From contig JAOASD010000007.1 in NCBI GenBank assembly GCA_025210265.1, forward strand, positions 101,412 to 165,411: a DNA stretch of 64,000 nt, in the 5' to 3' direction. The notes beneath the pieces were generated by a model. The model worked only from the letters and a program-made list of their open reading frames with translations, ran no database searches and had not been told where the DNA came from. A program made the position numbers and the translations under genes. Positions within the stretch are counted from its first letter, which is position 1, and every line of letters starts with the position of its first letter. Source of the stretch: Pelagimonas sp. (lineage in GTDB: Bacteria; Pseudomonadota; Alphaproteobacteria; Rhodobacterales; Rhodobacteraceae). Shown here in pieces: positions 9,417 to 18,696 of this stretch.

Positions 9417-10616
9417 TCACGCACTGCCCAGCGCATCGGCAATGCGCGCTGCCAACCGCCTTGCGACCTCATCCTTGCCCATCCGCTCCCAAGGCTCGGC
9501 CCCGTCCTCGGAAATCAATATAATTGCGTTTTCCGATCCGCCCATGATCCCGGTCGCAGGCGACACATCATTGGCGACGATCCAGTCGCAGCCCTTGCGC
9601 TGGCGCTTGGCCGTGGCATGGGCGACCACATCATCGGTTTCCGCCGCAAATCCGACCACAAGCCCCGGACGCCCCGTCGCCAGCTGAGACACCTCGGCCA
9701 GAATGTCGGGGTTTTCGGCAAATTCCAGCACCGGCAAACCGCCCGCGGTTTTCTTGATCTTGCTGTCGCTGGCCGAGGCCACGCGCCAATCCGCCACGGC
9801 GGCGGCAAACACGCCGGCATCCACCGGCAGCGCGTCATGAACAGCCGCGTGCATTTCACGCGCGGATTCGACCTCGACAACCGTCACGCCTTTGGGCCGC
9901 GCTGCATCGGCTGGTCCGGTGACAAAGATCACCTCTGCCCCGAGATCGCGCAGCGCATTGGCAATGGCCGTGCCCTGCGCGCCCGAAGACCGGTTCGCGA
10001 TATAGCGCACGGGGTCAATCGGTTCATGGGTCGGGCCCGATGTCACCAGCACCCGCTTACCCGCCAGCGGCCCGGTGCTGAGCTTGGCTGTGATCGCCTC
10101 GACAATCTCCATCGGTTCGGACATGCGGCCCGGACCAAATTCGCCACAGGCCATGTCGCCGGAGTTGGGGCCAACAACCGTGACGCCATCCCCCTGCAGC
10201 AGCGCCAGATTGCGCTGCGTCGCGGGATGTTCCCACATGCGCACATTCATCGCAGGCACGATCATCACCGGCGTGTCCGTCGCCATCAAAAGGGTCGAGG
10301 CCAGATCATTGGCCAGCCCACCCGCCATCTTCCCCATCAGATCCGCCGTCGCCGGGGCCACCACCACCAGATCCGCCACGCGGCTCAGCTGGATATGGCC
10401 CATCTCGGCCTCTTTGGTCAGATCGAACAGATCCCGGTGCACCTCGGTCCCGGCCAGTGCAGACACGCTGAGGGGGGTCACAAATTCCTCGGCGGCGCGG
10501 GTCATGACCGGAGTCACCTCCGCCCCGCGTTCGCGCAGGCGGCGGATCAGATCCAGCACCTTATAGGCGGCGATCCCGCCCCCGATGATCAGCAAAACCC
10601 GTTTGCCTGCCAGCAT
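9417..10616 (-). CDS. coaBC: Bifunctional phosphopantothenoylcysteine decarboxylase / phosphopantothenate-cysteine ligase
   Basis: CoaBC catalyses two consecutive steps of coenzyme A synthesis: ligation of cysteine to 4'-phosphopantothenate using CTP, then FMN-dependent decarboxylation. The 399-residue protein has the N-terminal CoaC flavoprotein domain ([20 protein letters not shown], then [16 protein letters not shown] with the conserved PxMNxxMW motif, and the [13 protein letters not shown]ys loop), followed by the CoaB domain ([18 protein letters not shown] and NRSSGAQG, the CTP-binding region). Length is typical. The gene lies between the chaN-like gene and dut; coaBC-dut adjacency is common in bacteria. 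Confidence 0.97.
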   Translation of the reverse strand: MLAGKRVLLIIGGGIAAYKVLDLIRRLRERGAEVTPVMTRAAEEFVTPLSVSALAGTEVHRDLFDLTKEAEMGHIQLSRVADLVVVAPATADLMGKMAGGLANDLASTLLMATDTPVMIVPAMNVRMWEHPATQRNLALLQGDGVTVVGPNSGDMACGEFGPGRMSEPMEIVEAITAKLSTGPLAGKRVLVTSGPTHEPIDPVRYIANRSSGAQGTAIANALRDLGAEVIFVTGPADAARPKGVTVVEVESAREMHAAVHDALPVDAGVFAAAVADWRVASASDSKIKKTAGGLPVLEFAENPDILAEVSQLATGRPGLVVGFAAETDDVVAHATAKRQRKGCDWIVANDVSPATGIMGGSENAIILISEDGAEPWERMGKDEVARRLAARIADALGSA

Positions 10617-10702
10617 TTCACCCTCCTGCGCAGCCCTGCCATCCCATGCGGCAAGGCCCCCGCACTATGCAAGTTGAAACCCGAAGGGCAAGCCCAAGAC
10701 CC

Positions 10703-11569
10703 TTATTGGAACGCCGCGCAGGGGTCTTCGCGCAAAGCAGGCGGGCTAAATTCGGTCAGATCAAACAAACCGTCCGGCCCAGATCCCTCTGTTCCATCAG
10801 CCGCATGTTCCCCTTGCCCCAAAGCGCGCTGCTCCAGCTCCGGCGCCGCAAGGGCCAGCAAGGCAGGCGCGCCCCAATCCTTGCGCGCGTGACCATTGCC
10901 GGTGATGACAACAACGGCCCCGCCCTGCTGTTCATGGGCTTGATACGCCGCACGGGCCAAAGCCGCATCGCGCAGGCGCTGTATCCCCACCATCATTGGC
11001 AACAGAGTCTGCGGCAACGCATTGCAATGCGCCTCTAGCTGCATGTCTTCGCGAGCGGACTGCTGAGCCGCCGGCAGCTGATCCGTCAAACCAAAACGCG
11101 CCGCCCCGTCGCCAAATGTGTCTGCCACAGCGGCAACGATGCCCTCGGCCGCGCCATCCGTCACACGCCCCATCACCGCACGCGCCTTTTCACGCGGCAC
11201 CGCCGCACCGTAATGCTCCGCCTCACGCGCGGCGCTGAACACCGGATAGTATAGCGCGAAATCAGGCCAGCCGCTTGTGGCCCAGCCCAGCAGCGCGGCC
11301 AAAGCATCCTGGTTGTCCCAAATATCTGGATCTGTCAGCCCATTCAGGGCCTCGGCCTGGTCAGGGGACAGCATTTCCCACACCACCGCCCGCGGGCCAG
11401 ATGCGCGAATATACCACGCCTGTCTTAGATGATGTTCGGGATTGTCATGCACTTCGCCCAGAAACATCACATCCGCGCCTTGCATGTCCTGAGGCAACTG
11501 CGCCGCCGCCTGAGCGCGGTCAGAGAAAACAGAAAGAACGATCAAACAGCATAAAAAGACATTTTTCAT
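10703..11569 (-). CDS. ChaN-like haem-binding family protein (Cofac_haem_bdg)
   Basis: A 288-residue exported protein with a signal peptide (about 1-21, ending near AQAAA). The segment VMFLGEVHDNPEHHLRQ is the hallmark of the ChaN/DUF399 family, whose Campylobacter member binds haem pairs; a late VVITGNGHARKDWGAP motif also fits. Conserved E and H residues of these motifs are present. The signal peptide lacks a clear lipobox, so it may be periplasmic rather than a lipoprotein. Its ATG overlaps the rpoH stop by four bases (ATGA), so translation is coupled to that of the sigma factor. A role in haem or iron handling under stress is inference. Confidence 0.8.
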   Translation of the reverse strand: MKNVFLCCLIVLSVFSDRAQAAAQLPQDMQGADVMFLGEVHDNPEHHLRQAWYIRASGPRAVVWEMLSPDQAEALNGLTDPDIWDNQDALAALLGWATSGWPDFALYYPVFSAAREAEHYGAAVPREKARAVMGRVTDGAAEGIVAAVADTFGDGAARFGLTDQLPAAQQSAREDMQLEAHCNALPQTLLPMMVGIQRLRDAALARAAYQAHEQQGGAVVVITGNGHARKDWGAPALLALAAPELEQRALGQGEHAADGTEGSGPDGLFDLTEFSPPALREDPCAAFQ

Positions 11570-12444
11570 GCCAAAAGGTTTCGCACCTCCGCCCCATGCG
11601 CTTCAAGAGCTTTTCGCATTTTTGCAAAACCGGCGACTTCCAGCTGGCGGATGCGCTCTTTTGATAGGCCCAATTCCTGCCCCAGGCTTTCCAATGTGCG
11701 GGGGTCTTCATTCAGGCGGCGTTCGCGCAGAATGAACCTTTCCCGTTCAGACAGATCCGACATCGCATCCACCAACCAATCACGCAGGGTTTCGCGATCA
11801 CGGTCCAGATCAACCTGGGCCTGGCCGGGCTGTGCCGGATCCTCCAGCGCGTCAATCCAGGACCGATCCCCGTCCTCGCCCGTCTGCGGCGCGTTCAACG
11901 AAAAATCTGCGCCTCCCAGGCGGCCTTCCATCATTTCGACATCGCTCAGCCGGACACCGGTTTCCTGCGCAATCCGTTCCCGCAGAACCTGCCGGTCCAG
12001 CATTTCCCCGGACGAGGCCGCATCCCGTTCCAAACGCGCCTGAACCCGGCGCAGATTGAAAAACAGCGTTTTTTGCGAAGAGGTCGACCCGGTGCGGACC
12101 AAAGACCAGTTGCGCATGACAAAATCCTGCAGGCCAGCGCGGATCCACCACACCGCATAGGTCGAAAAGCGCACGCCACGGTCCGGGTCAAACCGATCCG
12201 CTGCCTGCATCAACCCCAGACCGGCCTCTTGGATCAGATCATTCATCGGCAGATTATACCGGCGGAATTTACCGGCCATGGAAATGGCCAGCCGCATATA
12301 GGCGTTGATCAACCTGTGCAGCGCGGCTTCGTCCCGGTCATCGCGCCAGGCCCGTGCCAACGCCTGTTCGGTTTCCGCATCCAGCAGTTCCGCCCGCATG
12401 GCGCGGCGTTTGAACCCAATCTCCTCGGCCTTCTGATTCACCAT
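11566..12444 (-). CDS. rpoH: RNA polymerase sigma-32 family factor (RpoH, probably RpoHII type)
   Basis: A 292-residue alternative sigma factor. Region 2 is clear: NAYMRLAISMAGKFRRYN, DLIQEAGLGLMQAADRFD and FSTYAVWWIRAGLQDFV. The RpoH box, here KTLFFNLRR, distinguishes heat-shock sigmas from housekeeping ones. Region 4 ends with LGLSKERIRQLEVAGFAKMR, the -35 recognition helix. Start: GGGGAG lies 7 bases before ATG 12444, and the longer frame to 12510 has no such site. Alphaproteobacteria such as Rhodobacter carry two RpoH proteins; the candidate RpoE-type promoter upstream and the stress-like neighbour suggest the RpoHII branch (oxidative stress), which is inference. The stop overlaps the chaN-like start. 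Confidence 0.95.
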   Translation of the reverse strand: MVNQKAEEIGFKRRAMRAELLDAETEQALARAWRDDRDEAALHRLINAYMRLAISMAGKFRRYNLPMNDLIQEAGLGLMQAADRFDPDRGVRFSTYAVWWIRAGLQDFVMRNWSLVRTGSTSSQKTLFFNLRRVQARLERDAASSGEMLDRQVLRERIAQETGVRLSDVEMMEGRLGGADFSLNAPQTGEDGDRSWIDALEDPAQPGQAQVDLDRDRETLRDWLVDAMSDLSERERFILRERRLNEDPRTLESLGQELGLSKERIRQLEVAGFAKMRKALEAHGAEVRNLLA

Positions 12445-12480
12445 TGCGAATCTCCCCGTGATTTTCTGCCGTGTCATGAG

Positions 12481-12509
12481 GGCTACGCAGGAGAGAGCGG
12501 ATTGGATCA
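12481..12509 (-). promoter_or_regulatory. Candidate group IV sigma (RpoE-type) promoter before rpoH
   Basis: On the minus strand TGATCC (12504-12509) is followed after 18 bases by TAGCC (12481-12485). TGATCC is, to my knowledge, the -35 element used by the singlet-oxygen sigma factor RpoE in Rhodobacter, and rpoHII is a known target there. The predicted transcript would start about 30 bases before the rpoH start codon. The -10 half is weakly defined, so this is a candidate only. Confidence 0.4.
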
Positions 12510-12639
12510 CCGAGGGGGGTATTTTTCCTTCTGACCTCGATCCCGTAATGCATCGACACCGCCCCCAACCTGTGCGGCGTTAACCAGATCTCAACCAAGA
12601 TGAACCGATCCTGTCACCGGTTTATCCCGGAGAGAATGC

Positions 12640-14151
12640 ATGGTCGCCCACGCCTATACAGTGGCCTTTGAAGGCGTAGAGGCCCGCACGGTCGAGGTCC
12701 AATGCGCCGTCACCGCAGGTATGCCCGCCTTTTCCATCGTCGGCCTGCCGGACAAAGCGGTGTCCGAAGCCCGCGACCGCGTGCGCACAGCCTTGTCCGC
12801 CATGGCCATCGCCCTGCCCTCCAAACGTATCACAATCAACCTGTCACCCGCCGACATGATCAAAGAAGGATCCCATTTCGACCTGCCCATCGCGCTGGGA
12901 CTGCTGGCCGCGCTGGAGATCATTCCACGCGACAGCGTGGCCGATGCGCTGGCACTGGGGGAATTGTCGCTGGATGGCGCATTGATGCCCGTGACCGGGG
13001 CGCTGCCCGCCGCGCTGACCGCCGCAGAACAGGACCGCATCCTGGTCTGCCCCCGCGAATCCGGTGCCGAAGCCGCCTGGGTCGGGGATTGCAACGTGCT
13101 GGGCGCACGGAACCTGATGGACATTGTCCAGCATTTCAACGGCCAAACCGTGCTGTCCCCCGCCCGCCCCGGAGAAATCACAGCCCAACAGCCCCTGCGC
13201 GATCTACGCGATGTGCGCGGGCAGGAACGCGGCAAGCGGGCATTGGAAATCGCGGCTGCAGGGCGGCATCACATGCTGATGACCGGGCCACCCGGCACAG
13301 GAAAATCCATGTTGGCCGCCTGTATGCCCGGCATTCTGCCGCCGCTCTCCCCAATCGAGGCGCTGGAAACGTCGATGATCCATTCGCTGTCCGGTCTGCT
13401 GTCCGAAGGTGGAATCTGCATGGCCCGTCCCTTTCGCGACCCGCATCACACCGCCTCTCAGGCCGCGATCATTGGCGGGGGGCGGCGCGCTCTGCCCGGT
13501 GAAATCAGCCTGGCCCATAACGGCGTGCTGTTTCTGGACGAGCTGCCCGAATTTGCCCGCAACGTGTTGGACACGCTGCGCCAACCGATTGAAACCGGCG
13601 AAGTCATGATCGCCCGCGCCAGTGCCCATCTGCGCTATCCCAGCCGGTTTTTGCTGCTGGCCGCCGCCAATCCCTGTCGCTGCGGCTATCTGTCAGATCC
13701 GGCCCGCGCCTGCGCCCGTGCCCCGCAATGCCGCCAGGATTACATGGGTCGCGTGTCTGGCCCGCTGCTGGATCGGTTTGACCTGCGGGTGGAAATGCCT
13801 GCGGTCTCTGTCGCGGATCTGGAGCTGCCCCCTTCTGGCGAAAGCTCGGACAGCGTGGCGCAGCGGGTGGCCTCTGCCCGCGCGGTGCAAACCGCCCGGT
13901 TCGAAACCCATGACGGGCTGCGCACCAATGCCGACATTCAAGGCACGCTGCTGGACGAGGTCGCCCGCCCTGACAGCGAAGGGCGTGATTTCCTGACCCG
14001 CGCCGCCGAGCGCATGGGCCTGACCGCCCGTGGCTATCACCGGGTGCTGCGGGTCGGACGCACCATCGCCGATCTGGACGGCAGCGACGCAGTGCGCCGC
14101 CCCCACATCGCTGAGGCGCTGTCTTATCGGCTGGTTTCGGGCGATGGGTGA
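12640..14151 (+). CDS. comM: YifB/ComM family Mg-chelatase-like AAA ATPase
   Basis: ComM is a hexameric helicase that promotes branch migration during integration of transforming DNA. The 503-residue protein has the N-terminal Lon-protease-like fold domain (MPAFSIVGLPDKAVSEARDRVR, ITINLSPADMIKEG), then the Mg-chelatase AAA core with Walker A GPPGTGKSMLA at about 218-228, Walker B VLFLDELPEF at about 296-305, and the zinc-finger region NPCRCGYLSD ... CARAPQC. The C-terminal Mg_chelatase_C domain ends with TARGYHRVLRVGRTIADLDG. Length and order are normal. Its 3' end overlaps the convergent hydrolase gene by 28 bases. Confidence 0.96.
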   Translation: MVAHAYTVAFEGVEARTVEVQCAVTAGMPAFSIVGLPDKAVSEARDRVRTALSAMAIALPSKRITINLSPADMIKEGSHFDLPIALGLLAALEIIPRDSVADALALGELSLDGALMPVTGALPAALTAAEQDRILVCPRESGAEAAWVGDCNVLGARNLMDIVQHFNGQTVLSPARPGEITAQQPLRDLRDVRGQERGKRALEIAAAGRHHMLMTGPPGTGKSMLAACMPGILPPLSPIEALETSMIHSLSGLLSEGGICMARPFRDPHHTASQAAIIGGGRRALPGEISLAHNGVLFLDELPEFARNVLDTLRQPIETGEVMIARASAHLRYPSRFLLLAAANPCRCGYLSDPARACARAPQCRQDYMGRVSGPLLDRFDLRVEMPAVSVADLELPPSGESSDSVAQRVASARAVQTARFETHDGLRTNADIQGTLLDEVARPDSEGRDFLTRAAERMGLTARGYHRVLRVGRTIADLDGSDAVRRPHIAEALSYRLVSGDG

Positions 14152-15041
14152 TCGACAGCAGGCAGGGCCGCGATCCATGCCGCCAGATCACGCAATGTCT
14201 GACGCGCCTCGGGCAAGATGTTGTGGAACAAAGGCCAGACATGAGGCAGATCTTCTTCGATCTGGCAGGTGACGGGCACATCCTGCCCCCGCAAATGCGC
14301 CGCCATGCGCAACGCATCATCGCGCAGGATTTCGGTCGTACCCGCGCAAAGCCAGACCGGCCCGGCCTCCTCAAACCGCGCAAAAAGCGGGGAAACACGC
14401 GGATCTTGCGCCGAAGCCCCCTGCAGATACATATCCGCCGCATCCCGCACACGGGAGGCGGGTAACACCACATCCTGCGCCGCGTTTTCCTGCAGGCTGG
14501 CACCCGAAAATCCAATATCGCACAGCGGCGAAAACGCGAAAGCGCCCGCAGGGCGCAGGGCGCTACACTGCTGCGTAAGATGCGCAAACACCGCCAGCGC
14601 AAGGCCGCCACCGGCGCTGTCTCCTCCCAACACAAGACCAGGCCCCAACTGCTGCGCCACGCATACTGCATCATCAAATGCGCTGGGAAACGGGTGTTCC
14701 GGCGCGAGACGATAATCGGGCAGGACCACCTCCCAGCCCTCGGGCAGATCCATCAGCAGCCGCCCCAGCATCGCAGAATGGCTGCGCGCAGACCCGAACA
14801 CATAAGCGCCGCCATGAAGATACAAGATCCTCCGACCGACCGCCACACCCCGCCTCAGACGCAAACAGGACACCCCGGCGACATCCATGCGCGCGACCTG
14901 CACCTGACGCGGCCTGCGAAAGAAAAGCCGCGCCTTGAAATCAAAACTGCGCCGCAGTCGTGCCGGGGCCTGCACCCGCGCAAGATAGGGCTTTTCAGTC
15001 AGCCGTAGCCAGGCATTCAGAGCAGGCCGGACAAGGCTCAC
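14124..15041 (-). CDS. Alpha/beta hydrolase of the hormone-sensitive-lipase family
   Basis: A 305-residue esterase-like protein. The HSL-family oxyanion motif HGGAYVFG is at about 76-83 and the nucleophile elbow GDSAGG at about 140-145, with Ser142 as nucleophile. [19 protein letters not shown] between them is typical of HSL esterases. The likely acid and base lie in the C-terminal part ([15 protein letters not shown] and DLPHVWPLF). The start is a GTG that overlaps the gshB stop as GTGA, so the genes are translationally coupled; the longer ATG frame would run into gshB. There is no signal peptide, so a cytoplasmic esterase is likely. Substrate unknown. Confidence 0.85.
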   Translation of the reverse strand: MSLVRPALNAWLRLTEKPYLARVQAPARLRRSFDFKARLFFRRPRQVQVARMDVAGVSCLRLRRGVAVGRRILYLHGGAYVFGSARSHSAMLGRLLMDLPEGWEVVLPDYRLAPEHPFPSAFDDAVCVAQQLGPGLVLGGDSAGGGLALAVFAHLTQQCSALRPAGAFAFSPLCDIGFSGASLQENAAQDVVLPASRVRDAADMYLQGASAQDPRVSPLFARFEEAGPVWLCAGTTEILRDDALRMAAHLRGQDVPVTCQIEEDLPHVWPLFHNILPEARQTLRDLAAWIAALPAVDHPSPETSR

Positions 15042-15973
15042 GCCAGTTTGGCCTCGATCGCATCCCAAACCTTGGCAGCGATATTGACGCCATCAAAGCG
15101 TTCCAGCTCCTGAATACCAGTCGGAGAGGTCACGTTGATTTCCGTCAAATAATCGCCAATCACGTCGATCCCGACAAAAATCTGCCCATGCTCGCGCAGA
15201 ACCGGACCGATCCGGGCACAGATTTCGCGGTCCCGATCCGACAGGGCGATTTTCTCAGGACGCCCGCCAACATGCATGTTCGAGCGCACCTCACCCGCAG
15301 CAGGCACGCGGTTGATCGCCCCGACCGGTTCCCCATCGACCAGGATGACGCGCTTGTCACCCGCAGTCACGGCAGGCAGATATTTCTGCATAATCAACGG
15401 TTCTCGGGAAAATCCGGTGAACAGCTCGTGCAGGGATGACAGATTGCGGTCCTCTTCGGTCAGACGAAACACACCCGCACCGCCATTGCCATACAACGGC
15501 TTCAGGATCACATCCCCATGCCGCGCGCGGAACTCTTTGATCGTCTGCAGATCCCGCGCGATCATGGTCGGAGGCGTCAGATCCGGGAAATCCAGAACCA
15601 ACAGTTTTTCCGGGAAATTGCGCACCCAGAACGGATCGTTCACAACCAGCGCCTTCCCCTTCAGGCGATCCAAAAGATGTGTGCTGGTGATGTAATGCAT
15701 GTCAAATGGCGGATCCTGACGCAGCCAGACCACATCCATATCAGACAGATCAACAACCACTTCTTCGCCCAGAACCGCGGGTGCGCCAGCCACCCGCTGC
15801 ACCTGCATCCAATGGCCCCGCGCGGTGATCCGACCTTCGTCATAGGCCAGCATATCAGGCCCATAATAAAACAGCTCATGCCCACGCGCCTGCGCCTCTT
15901 CGGCAAGGCGAAAGCTACTATCTGCATTGATGTCGACCCCAAGAATCGGGTCCATTTGAAAAGCGATCTTCAT
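15038..15973 (-). CDS. gshB: Glutathione synthetase
   Basis: GshB joins gamma-glutamylcysteine and glycine using ATP to make glutathione. The 311-residue protein (E. coli 315) starts [10 protein letters not shown], the usual N terminus, and shows the prokaryotic GSH-S order: N-terminal domain with [12 protein letters not shown], then the ATP-grasp domain with [16 protein letters not shown] (glycine-rich loop), then [20 protein letters not shown] and the metal-binding ending [17 protein letters not shown] 15973 has GGGGG six bases upstream. It is third in the rsmI-yraN-gshB-hydrolase run. Confidence 0.97.
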   Translation of the reverse strand: MKIAFQMDPILGVDINADSSFRLAEEAQARGHELFYYGPDMLAYDEGRITARGHWMQVQRVAGAPAVLGEEVVVDLSDMDVVWLRQDPPFDMHYITSTHLLDRLKGKALVVNDPFWVRNFPEKLLVLDFPDLTPPTMIARDLQTIKEFRARHGDVILKPLYGNGGAGVFRLTEEDRNLSSLHELFTGFSREPLIMQKYLPAVTAGDKRVILVDGEPVGAINRVPAAGEVRSNMHVGGRPEKIALSDRDREICARIGPVLREHGQIFVGIDVIGDYLTEINVTSPTGIQELERFDGVNIAAKVWDAIEAKLA

Positions 15974-16030
15974 CGTCATCCCCCGGATTTGCCTCATCAA
16001 TGGCGCAAGCCCGAAACATGTGCAATGCGC

Positions 16031-16447
16031 TTACCACGCCCCCAGCGCGTTCTCGACAACTTGAATTTGGCCCCATTGATCAAATAGGGCCACGTCAAAA
16101 CGCATCGGCGTCAGGGCACCCTGGGGGAAAAACCCCAAAAACTCCTCTGCCGCAGACAGGAGCCGCCGAACCTGTGCAGGACGCAGCGATTCAAGGGCCG
16201 CATCATGGGTTTTGCTTTGCTTGACCTCGACAAAAACGATGCCATCCCCATCCTGAAAAATCAGGTCAATTTCCCCGCCGCGACCACGCCACCGATGCTG
16301 CAGCAACCGATAGCCACGCCGTTCAAAATCGCGTGACACAGCCAGTTCCGCTGCCTGCCCGGCAAAATGGCTGATCTGACCGCGCGCCACACGCGGATTA
16401 ACACCGGGGGACTCAAAAGGCAGGTCAAGCTGAAGATCGAGGGGCAT
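16031..16447 (-). CDS. UPF0102 / YraN family protein
   Basis: A 138-residue member of the YraN family (PF02021), related to Holliday-junction resolvases by a PD-(D/E)xK nuclease-like fold. The core is visible: GQAAELAVSRDFERRGYRLLQHRWRG is split as A-E-A ... followed by GGEIDLIF and VFVEVKQSK, giving the E, D and E-x-K triad. Biochemical function is not established for the family. It lies between rsmI and gshB; the rsmI-yraN adjacency is widely conserved in proteobacteria. The N terminus is about 20 residues longer than usual. Confidence 0.9.
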   Translation of the reverse strand: MPLDLQLDLPFESPGVNPRVARGQISHFAGQAAELAVSRDFERRGYRLLQHRWRGRGGEIDLIFQDGDGIVFVEVKQSKTHDAALESLRPAQVRRLLSAAEEFLGFFPQGALTPMRFDVALFDQWGQIQVVENALGAW

Positions 16448-16476
16448 AGATCACCTTTCACCAAAACAGCGCCGCC

Positions 16477-17361
16477 CTAATCGCCCCCGTTTTGGGCGGT
16501 CAGCCGCATCGCCAATTGATAGACCGGGCGCCGTTTCACGCCCAACCGCGCTGACACATAATCCGCAGCATCGCGTACCGACATGGTTTGCAACGCCTGT
16601 TCAACTTCGGTTTCTAAGTCAATTTCCCTAATTTTTGCCGAATCCCCTTTGCCGATCAGGACAACGATTTCGCCTTTGGCTGGGGTTGCATCGTAGTGCG
16701 CTGCCAGTTCGGACAGCGGCGCGGTGCGGCTTTCTTCGAATTTCTTGGTCAGCTCACGGCAGACAGTGGCGGGGCGGTCACCCAGCATATCCTGCGCGTC
16801 ACGCAACATCGCGACAAGGCGTTTTGGGGATTCATAAAACACAAGCGTTGCTGGCACGGTCGAGACCTCTTGCAACGCCTTTTTGCGCGCGCCGGATGTG
16901 TTGGGCAGAAAACCGGCGAACAGAAACCGATCCGTCGGCAAGCCCGACAGCGTCAGCGCCGTGACCACAGCCGACGGCCCTGGTGCGCTGATCAGTGGCA
17001 CCCCGACCTCTTGCGCCAGGGGCAGCAGATCAAACCCCGGATCTGAAATCATCGGCGTGCCGGCCTCGGACGCGTAAGCCAGGCTCATCCCCTGTTCCAG
17101 AAAGCCCTGCAGGCGGGGGCGCATCTTTGCCCCATTGTGGTCGTGATAGGCCAACAGAGGCCGGTCACGCAGCGCGATGCCGTGGATCTCCATCAGGCGG
17201 CGCAGGCTGCGGGTATCTTCGGCGGCCAACACATCGGCATCACGCAAAATATCCAGCGCGCGCAAGGTGATATCACGGGCGTTCCCGATTGGCGTCGCCA
17301 GCAGATACAATCCGGGCGTCAATCCGCCATTTTTCCCCTCAATCGTCACTGGACCCCTCAT
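16477..17361 (-). CDS. rsmI: 16S rRNA (cytidine-1402-2'-O)-methyltransferase
   Basis: RsmI 2'-O-methylates C1402 in the decoding centre of 16S rRNA using SAM. The 294-residue protein has the tetrapyrrole-methylase fold: GLYLLATPIGNARDITLRAL at about 17-36, AAEDTRSLRRLME, SEAGTPMISDPG (SAM-binding) and APGPSAVVTALTLSGLP. The C terminus carries the small extra domain of RsmI (VRDAADYVSARLGVKRR). The start at 17361 lacks a strong ribosome site, and a GTG at 17349 is another possibility. It heads the minus-strand run and is divergent from the LpoA-like gene. Confidence 0.96.
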   Translation of the reverse strand: MRGPVTIEGKNGGLTPGLYLLATPIGNARDITLRALDILRDADVLAAEDTRSLRRLMEIHGIALRDRPLLAYHDHNGAKMRPRLQGFLEQGMSLAYASEAGTPMISDPGFDLLPLAQEVGVPLISAPGPSAVVTALTLSGLPTDRFLFAGFLPNTSGARKKALQEVSTVPATLVFYESPKRLVAMLRDAQDMLGDRPATVCRELTKKFEESRTAPLSELAAHYDATPAKGEIVVLIGKGDSAKIREIDLETEVEQALQTMSVRDAADYVSARLGVKRRPVYQLAMRLTAQNGGD

Positions 17362-17501
17362 CTGGCTGGTCTATAGTCGCTGAGCAATAGCGCGGCCGGC
17401 CCAAGAGTGCCAGAAAATCACACGCATCCAGCCGCCGATCCGTATTCTGACCCGCTTTTAAATCGCGGCAGGTCCAAAAAAGTCGAGGGAGTTTTCCACC
17501 C

Positions 17502-18683
17502 ATGTTTGCCCGTTTGTCCCCGCTGCGCAAAGCCGCCGCTGTCAGTGCCATCCTTGCATTGGCGGCGTGTGATGCCACGACGATCCCTTCGCTGGGGGGC
17601 GGGTCGGGCCAGCGGATTGACCCGGACAAGCCTATTCAGGTCGCGCTTCTGGTGCCGAAATCGGATTCGGATGCCGGGACGCAGGGCATTGCGCAGGCGC
17701 TGGAAAATGCTGCGCGCCTGGCTGCGGCGCAAAACGCGGGCAAGGCACAGATTGACCTGCGGGTCTACGATACGGCTGGGCAGGCTTCGACTGCGGCAGC
17801 CCAAGCGCAGCGCGCCGTGGATGAGGGGGCAAAGGTCATTCTGGGCCCGCTCTTTGGCGAAGCGGCCAATGCCGCGGGGCTGGCCGTGATTGATGAGGGC
17901 GTGAATGTTCTCAGCTTCTCGAACAACCCGTCGATTGCTGGCGGCAACGTGTTTGTTCTGGGCCCGACCTTCGACAACACCGCACGGCGTCTGGCCGGCT
18001 ATGCCAAGCGTCAGGGCAAGAAAAACATGGTCATTCTATATTCCGACGACGTGCCGGGACAGTTTGGCAAAACCGCGATTGAACAGGCGGCGACCTCGAA
18101 CGGGATCCAGATCCTGACCTCTGAGGGGTACCAGCTGTCGGTTGAGGGCGTGTCTGCCTCGGCTCAGAATGTCGGGCGCGTGGTCAGCCAGGCCGGTGCC
18201 GATACGGTGTTCATCACCACCGATGCCAATAACGCCGCCATGCCGATGCTGCTGAACATGCTGCCGGAAAATGGCGCACACAATGCCAGCACGCAGTTCA
18301 TCGGCCTGACCCGGTGGGATGTGCGCCCCGATCTGTTTGATCTGCCCGGCGCGAACGGTGCCTGGTTCACCCTGCCCAATCGCAGCCAGCAAAGCGCCTA
18401 TGAACAGGCCTATAGCAGCAGCTATGGCAGCGCGCCGCACCCGCTGTCTGGGCTTGCCTATGACGGGATCTCGGCCATTGCCGCGCTGGCGGGCCAAGGG
18501 CGGGGCGACGCTTTGACCGCGCAGGCATTGACCCGTGGCTCTGGCTTTAACGGCACGGGCGGTGTATTCCGCTTGCTGCCCGATGGCACCAATCAGCGGG
18601 GCCTGGCCGTGGCAACTGTGACAGACAAACAGGTGGTGATCCTTGACCCTGCCCCAAGCAGCTTTGGCGGCGCCGGCTTCTGA
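17502..18683 (+). CDS. Penicillin-binding-protein activator / LppC-like lipoprotein
   Basis: A 393-residue predicted outer-membrane or periplasmic lipoprotein. The signal ends in the lipobox LALAAC with Cys at residue 23. The mature part is a type I periplasmic-binding-protein fold: IQVALLVPKSDSDAGTQGIAQALENA, then KVILGPLFGEAANAAG and NVFVLGPTFDNTARRLAGYA, and a late GFNGTGGVFRLLPDGTNQRGL. This matches the LppC/LpoA C-terminal domain; the N-terminal TPR part of E. coli LpoA is missing, as in many alphaproteobacteria. A role in activating peptidoglycan synthesis is by homology only. glnD follows 13 bases later. Confidence 0.82.
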   Translation: MFARLSPLRKAAAVSAILALAACDATTIPSLGGGSGQRIDPDKPIQVALLVPKSDSDAGTQGIAQALENAARLAAAQNAGKAQIDLRVYDTAGQASTAAAQAQRAVDEGAKVILGPLFGEAANAAGLAVIDEGVNVLSFSNNPSIAGGNVFVLGPTFDNTARRLAGYAKRQGKKNMVILYSDDVPGQFGKTAIEQAATSNGIQILTSEGYQLSVEGVSASAQNVGRVVSQAGADTVFITTDANNAAMPMLLNMLPENGAHNASTQFIGLTRWDVRPDLFDLPGANGAWFTLPNRSQQSAYEQAYSSSYGSAPHPLSGLAYDGISAIAALAGQGRGDALTAQALTRGSGFNGTGGVFRLLPDGTNQRGLAVATVTDKQVVILDPAPSSFGGAGF

Positions 18684-18696
18684 GCAGGCCCCAGAC

